This document shows, one piece after another, positions 17,418 to 21,752 of a stretch of DNA of 21,752 bases. The notes under the pieces are model-generated. The model saw nothing but the letters and a program-made list of their open reading frames with translations. It was not told the DNA's origin and ran no database searches. This stretch comes from Perkinsus marinus ATCC 50983. Taxonomy: Eukaryota > Perkinsozoa > Perkinsida > Perkinsidae. A program made the translations under genes and the position numbers. The stretch lies in assembly GCF_000006405.1 (NCBI RefSeq), contig NW_003212056.1, positions 112,000-133,751 on the forward strand, written 5' to 3'. Positions within the stretch are counted from its first letter, which is position 1. Each line of letters begins with the position of its first letter.

Positions 17418-19725
17418 ATGGCTTCTAGCTACCATGGTGGCCCCGTACAACTGATATCCATCGATGAGTCTGGCCAATGCACTGTTGATGAGTACGCCTT
17501 CAATATACTAAGGCGGGGGAAGGTCATTGCATGCTGCTTTCGGGTCTGAGAGATATCCTACATCAGGTCGCTGTACTTGGTATTGATGGTCTGTACCGTA
17601 CGGGCAAGAATCCTGTCATGAACCGTCGTCTCCTTGGCCTACAGGATGGATTCGAGATAGGCCCTAGTGTGAACCCCTGCACTCGTGGTATATGGATGTG
17701 GGTTCAACCGGTAGTATCCCTTACCCGCTCCATCGGGAGAACACAATGACTCAGGTCCAACTAGGGCAGAATTTTCATGCTATTCTCATCGATACTGAGG
17801 GTCTGGGTAGCTGTGTCCGAACTACAAGCAGCGATATGCAGATACTCTCATTGTGCCTGCTGCTTTGCTCCTTCTTCGTGTACAACAGTATGGGTGCGAT
17901 CAACGAGGAGAGTCTCGACCAACTCAATCTGGTGAGTACTCTGGCTTGAGGAGAGTAGTAATGCGATGGGATAGGTACTCCATCTCACAAAGCACATTCA
18001 TGTTGTTCGATCCTCATTCACGGCTGACTCAGCTGACCTTGCCGCCGACCTCCCACCCCTACTATGGGTACTCAGGGACTTCAACTTGAAGCTAGTTAAC
18101 GAGCTCACAGGGCAATTAATATCACTTTAGGAGTGGCGAATGACAGGGCAACCTGTTGTCAGAAGCTGCCGTATCAAGCATTGATGCCTCAATTCCAGCA
18201 GCAGGTTGATGCATTCGTCGAGAAGGTAATACTAAGGTATCATCAGAGGACTTAGCCTGGTCACTAGGTGTATTCATCGTTGAAGCCCAAAATGATAGGA
18301 GGGACAATCCTCAACGGATCGATGCTCACCACACTTGCTCAGGAGTGAGCTGGACAACACTGTCAAAGGCAGTGCTGTAACTGTCCTATGTAGATAGGTC
18401 GACGGCATGAACTCTAGTGCCGTACCCACTATACGGAGTGCCTGGACAAACGTTGTTGTCAGAGATGCGGTCCATGTGTAGGTCTACACTTATTGTTTCT
18501 CGATGATGATCAATGGGATCAGGTACCGAGTCACTATGAATGAGGATGTGATGCAAAAGCTGCTGATGTCAGAGGAGGAGGTCCGAGGTAAGCACAAGTG
18601 AGAGGGTTTCGTTGACACTCACTTTTTGTTCATAGAGTCGATCATTGCTTAACACAGTGTCTACGGCAATATGGTCGCTCCTTTACAGGTACATTGAACA
18701 AAAGAGCTTGGTAAACTTCACCGATCTAGCCATGGCCTGGCAGCGGGTATGCAGCATTCGTTTCCTTCCAAACGAGTTTCCTCCAAGTTGATATCTCTAT
18801 ACGAGTCGACGGCGGTTGGGCCAGCCTCCATTGACCTGCTACTGAAATACGGCTGTCCAGGAAATGATTACTCGACAGCGTGAGCAGCACACTGTTGATT
18901 TCGCTCAAGTAAGAGCTGGCACTCGAGCTGGCATGGTATACTCGTTCCTCTATCAGGGAAGGACGAGCACGTTGTCGAGCTCGAGACGATGATGGAGGAG
19001 GTTAAGCAATGATTGGAAGATACACAATACATATTCCAATGGGAGACGGCTCAAGTGAGCGCCGTGGAGGATTCGAGGCTCGCTATCGTCGCCGCCGACC
19101 ACTCCAGACGCGTGACCAGGAGTCTGTCATGCGGGACCGAGTGAAGCAATTGCAGTAGGACAGACTACAAGAGAGGGGTATTTCGAAGAGCAGCTCTAGC
19201 ACCGGGGCTGCTGAAGCTGAGTTTAACAACCTGAGGTAGACCAGACATTGAGGGTCGTTCAAAGGCGATGCTATGGCTGGGATGCAGTGTATGGAGCATT
19301 ATCAGAGTTGAAGTCTCTGGACTTGGACAAGAAACAATTATCGGTGAAGGCTGAGCACGAGGAGCAGCTCATAGGTGGGGACCTCATCTGAGCAATAGTG
19401 AGTGCTACTCATCTTGCAGGACTGGAGACGAGATTAAATAGACAATTGAATGAGGCACGACAATGAGATGTTGAGCTGAGTGTGGTAAGCTACGGTCCAC
19501 TAGTGCCGAGGCTGACCGTGAGCTGAGGCCACAGCACGCTGATGTAGGTCAGTTTGAGGGTGGACACATCAGGACTACTCGATAGGTCCTAGTGAACCAA
19601 TCTGAGCTCATCATGAGCTTCCTACGTTATGGTGATGGGCACCAACCACAGATTGGAGGGAAGCCTGAGAAGGTGTCGATGCCAGCGCAAGATCCATTTG
19701 GAGTAACAGTACGACGGACATGAAT
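17418..19725 (+). pseudogene. Decayed guanylate-binding protein (GBP/atlastin-like) GTPase gene with introns retained
   Basis: GBP landmarks occur in order: GGPVQLISIDESG (from ~17440), P-loop GLYRTGKN (~17588-17611; the Mg-binding Ser of GKS is Asn), GPSVNPCTRGIWMW, IDTEGLGS (~17791), FFVYNSMGAINEESLDQL, LPPLLWVLRDFNLKL, then helical-domain pieces PQFQQQVDAFVEK, LKPKMIGGTILNGSMLTTLA, SSAVPTIRSAWTNVV, MNEDVMQKLLMSEEE, and a coiled-coil-like tail to ~19725. Short GT-AG introns still bring frames together at 17711-17754 (44 nt), 17932-17974 (43), 18226-18267 (42), 18345-18393 (49) and 18588-18635 (48). Despite this there is a frame change before the P-loop, a TAG after ISL, a gap of perhaps 50 codons between LRDF and PQFQQQ, a TAG at the Tyr of the LAQE-Y-VDG motif, and many stops in the tail. 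It is therefore a decayed genomic copy, not a retrocopy. It lies 155 bp after ARL3 on the same strand. Confidence 0.85.
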
Positions 19726-20163
19726 GATGTCTGGAGTCAGTAGTAAATACTGCTTATTGTTGCAATGCTGATGAGCACATTAGTATTATGCAATAACATG
19801 GTCTAATTACAGTGGATATAATCACCACCCATCAAACGATGAATAGGATATATTGTCTATGCGGTTTACCTTGCTCGACTATGCAGTATGAAGGCCGAAA
19901 TGTTGCACAAACTGCTTCCACTTCCAGAAGTGACCCATCGTAGAGGAAGACTGTGGTTTTGAGTTTGCTAGTACATCGTTGGGTGTATTTATTGTGTGTA
20001 ACCGGATTACAGTAACCCTACTAAGTCCATCTTGTGTTGCAGTGTAGTGCAGTGGCCGTGCCGAGTTTGTGTTGTCTACCATTGTGGCGTGACTCCAACC
20101 CACATCATGGTTATAAGTCAACTAGACGATCATTCCACAGCTAGTTACATCTCTCTTTACACT
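19726..20163. other. Intergenic region before the RPA14-like gene
   Basis: No gene or repeat is seen. It holds the end of the decayed GBP locus and the promoter/leader of the next gene. The codons directly upstream of 20164 remain open in the same frame back to 20032, but that stretch has no homology, so I start the gene at 20164. Confidence 0.5.
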
Positions 20164-20660
20164 ATGAGTGCCAACCTCTCTTGTCCCCTCGTGGATAGCA
20201 GCCACATGACTGCTATGAGAGGCCACCGTGTTAGGCTGATTGGGAAGGTAAGGAGCCATCTTTGTTCCCTGCTCCCTATTATGGCTTACTCAGCTAAGTG
20301 GCAACGGTACCAATCAAGGGGAGTTCCACCTCATGGCCCCCGATGGAGGGCAAATACTGTGTAGATGCCCGGAAGGGACATCAGCATCAAGCAGTGGGGA
20401 CATAGTGTAGGAGGCCACTACTGTATCGATGTTATGTGTGTATCATGTCAGAGTGGTCGAGGTTGTAGGGACGGTAGGTGGCGATAAGGAGATCGACTTG
20501 GATATCCCACCTCAAGTCCATCAAGGGGGAGATATTGACCTGCCAATGATGGCCAAGGTTATCGCCCTACAACATAGGTAATATCAATTCAATGAGTGCA
20601 AGGAGAGGTAATGGTAGTAGGTCCCATGTCGCCCACTTGTATGAGGCTGTGCAAGCGTAG
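20164..20660 (+). CDS. RPA3: Replication protein A 14-kDa subunit-like (RPA3), OB-fold protein
   Basis: Four exons joined in phase: 20164-20247, 20294-20406, 20452-20577, 20621-20660 (363 nt, 120 aa; human RPA3 is 121). Introns are GT-AG, 46, 45 and 43 nt. The protein aligns with RPA3 along its length: LVDSSHMTAMRGHRVRLIGK matches [20 protein letters not shown], then EFHLMAPDGGQIL matches the MFILSDGEGKNGTIEL strands, VVEVVGTVGGDKEI matches GIVEVVGRVTAKATI, and DLPMMAKVIALQHR matches the C-terminal helix DLGLYNEAVKIIHDF. RPA3 is the smallest subunit of the single-stranded-DNA-binding RPA heterotrimer and packs against RPA2 and RPA1 rather than binding DNA strongly. The second intron uses donor GTAGGA; choosing it is what keeps the frame open and restores the expected loop length. 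Sequence identity is low, so another small OB-fold protein is possible. Confidence 0.72.
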
Positions 20661-20886
20661 TGGGAGTTCAGGTTTCTGACCTTGAACTCCGAGCCACACT
20701 GTGGTGGTAAGTATTATTGCCACTAAGGCTTGCAATAACTCCTGCCCGACCCCAGGAAATATCCTCCTCTCTGGACCTACAACGCTGCTAGTAATAATTC
20801 ATGACCGTTTTGCTCCGGCGGCTTCCGTTGTTGTGTTGGGCTATTGTTTAATCCTTCTCTGTTTATCATCACAACATCGAGCTCCT
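20661..20886. promoter_or_regulatory. Short intergenic region between RPA3-like and FAN1-like genes
   Basis: 226 bp with no coding signal. It ends in a pyrimidine-rich stretch (around 20846-20870) and an AG (ATCGAG, 20877-20882) four nt before the ATG at 20887, a reasonable spliced-leader acceptor. The small spacing fits the compact same-strand arrangement of this cluster. Confidence 0.4.
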
Positions 20887-21752
20887 ATGACTGAGATCCG
20901 GGAGGGTCTTTCGGAGATATCCCTGTCCTCGGGTAGTGATATAGAGATTAACAAGAAGGGGGGCTCTAAACCGAAAGAAAGGGAAGCCCATGTAGCGGCA
21001 GGAGAGGCTTTGAGATCTGCCTGCCAGCTTGTGATGGATGATCTAGTGCGGAGGGGACAGACACAGGTTCACGATTCTAGCCCAGGTCTAGGTCAGCAGT
21101 CTCATCAGACGGCTTGCTACCTTGATGATGAGGAATATGTCCTCCTCAAAGGTGTTAAAGAGCTCAGCCTTATAGCTCTACGTCGCCTCGCAGGGTTAGC
21201 AGGGAGGAGGTGGCCCAAGTGGCATCCTACTGATGGACTCGGTGATGAAGAGCTCTTCCAACGAGGTTACATCTACCATACTTGCTTGTCCCCAGCAGAG
21301 CAAGTTCTCACATATGAGGAGCCCAAGGCCCTCAGGGGTTTCGAGACCATTGCCTGCTCTGTAGAGGTACCGCAGTTGGGCGGCGGCCCTCTGATGCCTA
21401 ACTTGCTGCAGTCATTGGATACTAATGCCCTTCGTCGACTAGCGGCCACACTAGCTCTACCCAGTGCTGGTACCAAGGCATCCCTCCTGAAGTCTATTCG
21501 GACGGAGTTCAGTGGTCGTCAGCGGACCCTCCACCGATCGGTCCTTGACATGTCTATGGTTCTGAAGGCCCTCAGGGAGTCTGCCTATGTCCGACTCACA
21601 GTAGTGACAGTAAGGCTCTTAGCTGTCATCACCGCCCTATTGGAAGTATTAGGTGGAGATATGCAGGCCCATCGAGTGCTACCTTCCAATTGGCCACCAT
21701 GCCCAAGCTCTCGTCCTGGCCCAGCAGTAAATTACGATGCGCCTTTCCGGGG
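20887..21752 (+). CDS. FAN1-like (Fanconi-associated nuclease) N-terminal part, runs off the window
   Basis: One open frame of 288 codons from ATG at 20887 to the window end with no stop or intron. Residues 1-75 are low-complexity and charged. From residue 79, LDDEEYVLLKGVKELSLIAL followed by RRLAGLAGRRWPKW and DEELFQRGYIYH matches the order in FAN1 of DEQEKGIVTKFYQLS, KLYVRLFQRKLSWIKM and VIEELTNAGFLQT. Residues 179-208, TNALRRLAATLALPSAGTKA with SLLKSIRTEF after it, fit the following SAP domain ([26 protein letters not shown]). FAN1 is a structure-specific nuclease in interstrand crosslink repair; its TPR and VRR-NUC domains would lie beyond the window. No UBZ zinc finger is visible in the short N-terminus. 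Matches are by eye and weak per residue, but their order and spacing agree. Confidence 0.5.
   Translation, partial: MTEIREGLSEISLSSGSDIEINKKGGSKPKEREAHVAAGEALRSACQLVMDDLVRRGQTQVHDSSPGLGQQSHQTACYLDDEEYVLLKGVKELSLIALRRLAGLAGRRWPKWHPTDGLGDEELFQRGYIYHTCLSPAEQVLTYEEPKALRGFETIACSVEVPQLGGGPLMPNLLQSLDTNALRRLAATLALPSAGTKASLLKSIRTEFSGRQRTLHRSVLDMSMVLKALRESAYVRLTVVTVRLLAVITALLEVLGGDMQAHRVLPSNWPPCPSSRPGPAVNYDAPFR

Overview
The window looks like nuclear DNA of a Perkinsus-type alveolate (Perkinsozoa, sister to dinoflagellates). Three signs support this. (1) Two tandem copies of the dinoflagellate/Perkinsus spliced-leader sequence, in its one-base-shorter form, lie at 7971-8011. (2) Genes are cut by very short GT-AG introns, mostly 40-60 nt, which can be traced through ARL3, an RPA14-like gene and two unknown genes. 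(3) Genes are closely packed on one strand. Most real genes here are spliced, so they do not appear as long open frames; I assembled them from splice signals, reading phase and homology.

Layout. 1-2414: no recognisable gene, apart from a 29-bp tandem duplication and a weak hint of a third copy of the secreted family. 2415-5556: two intronless, head-to-head paralogues encoding cysteine-rich secreted proteins of about 400 aa (minus 2415-3614, plus 4363-5556), with a palindrome-bearing 748-bp divergent promoter region between them. 5730-6780 (minus): a decayed duplicate of the TFIIH p44/SSL1 gene, with unassigned protein-like pieces and a strong hairpin upstream. 7453-7560: an 18-bp minisatellite. 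7638-11100: a fossil LTR-type retroelement with identical 146-bp end repeats, Gag-like and protease/early-Pol-like regions, spliced-leader relics in its leader and a 100-N assembly gap. 11270-12169: an eight-exon gene for a 184-aa protein with an N-terminal MGC acylation signal. 12400-12872: probable exons of an unknown gene. 13823-14693: a two-exon gene for a serine-rich 272-aa protein. 14694-16457: no assignable gene.

16458-21752 is a same-strand cluster: ARL3 (six exons), a decayed guanylate-binding-protein/atlastin-like GTPase pseudogene that keeps its mini-introns, an RPA14 (RPA3)-like gene in four exons, and the 5' part of a FAN1-like nuclease gene that runs off the end. ARL3 acts in ciliary/flagellar lipid-anchored cargo transport, which fits a zoospore-forming organism. 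RPA14 and FAN1 are both DNA replication/repair proteins and lie next to each other. No bacterial-type operon signals, CRISPR arrays or rRNA genes were seen, and no intact tRNA gene.
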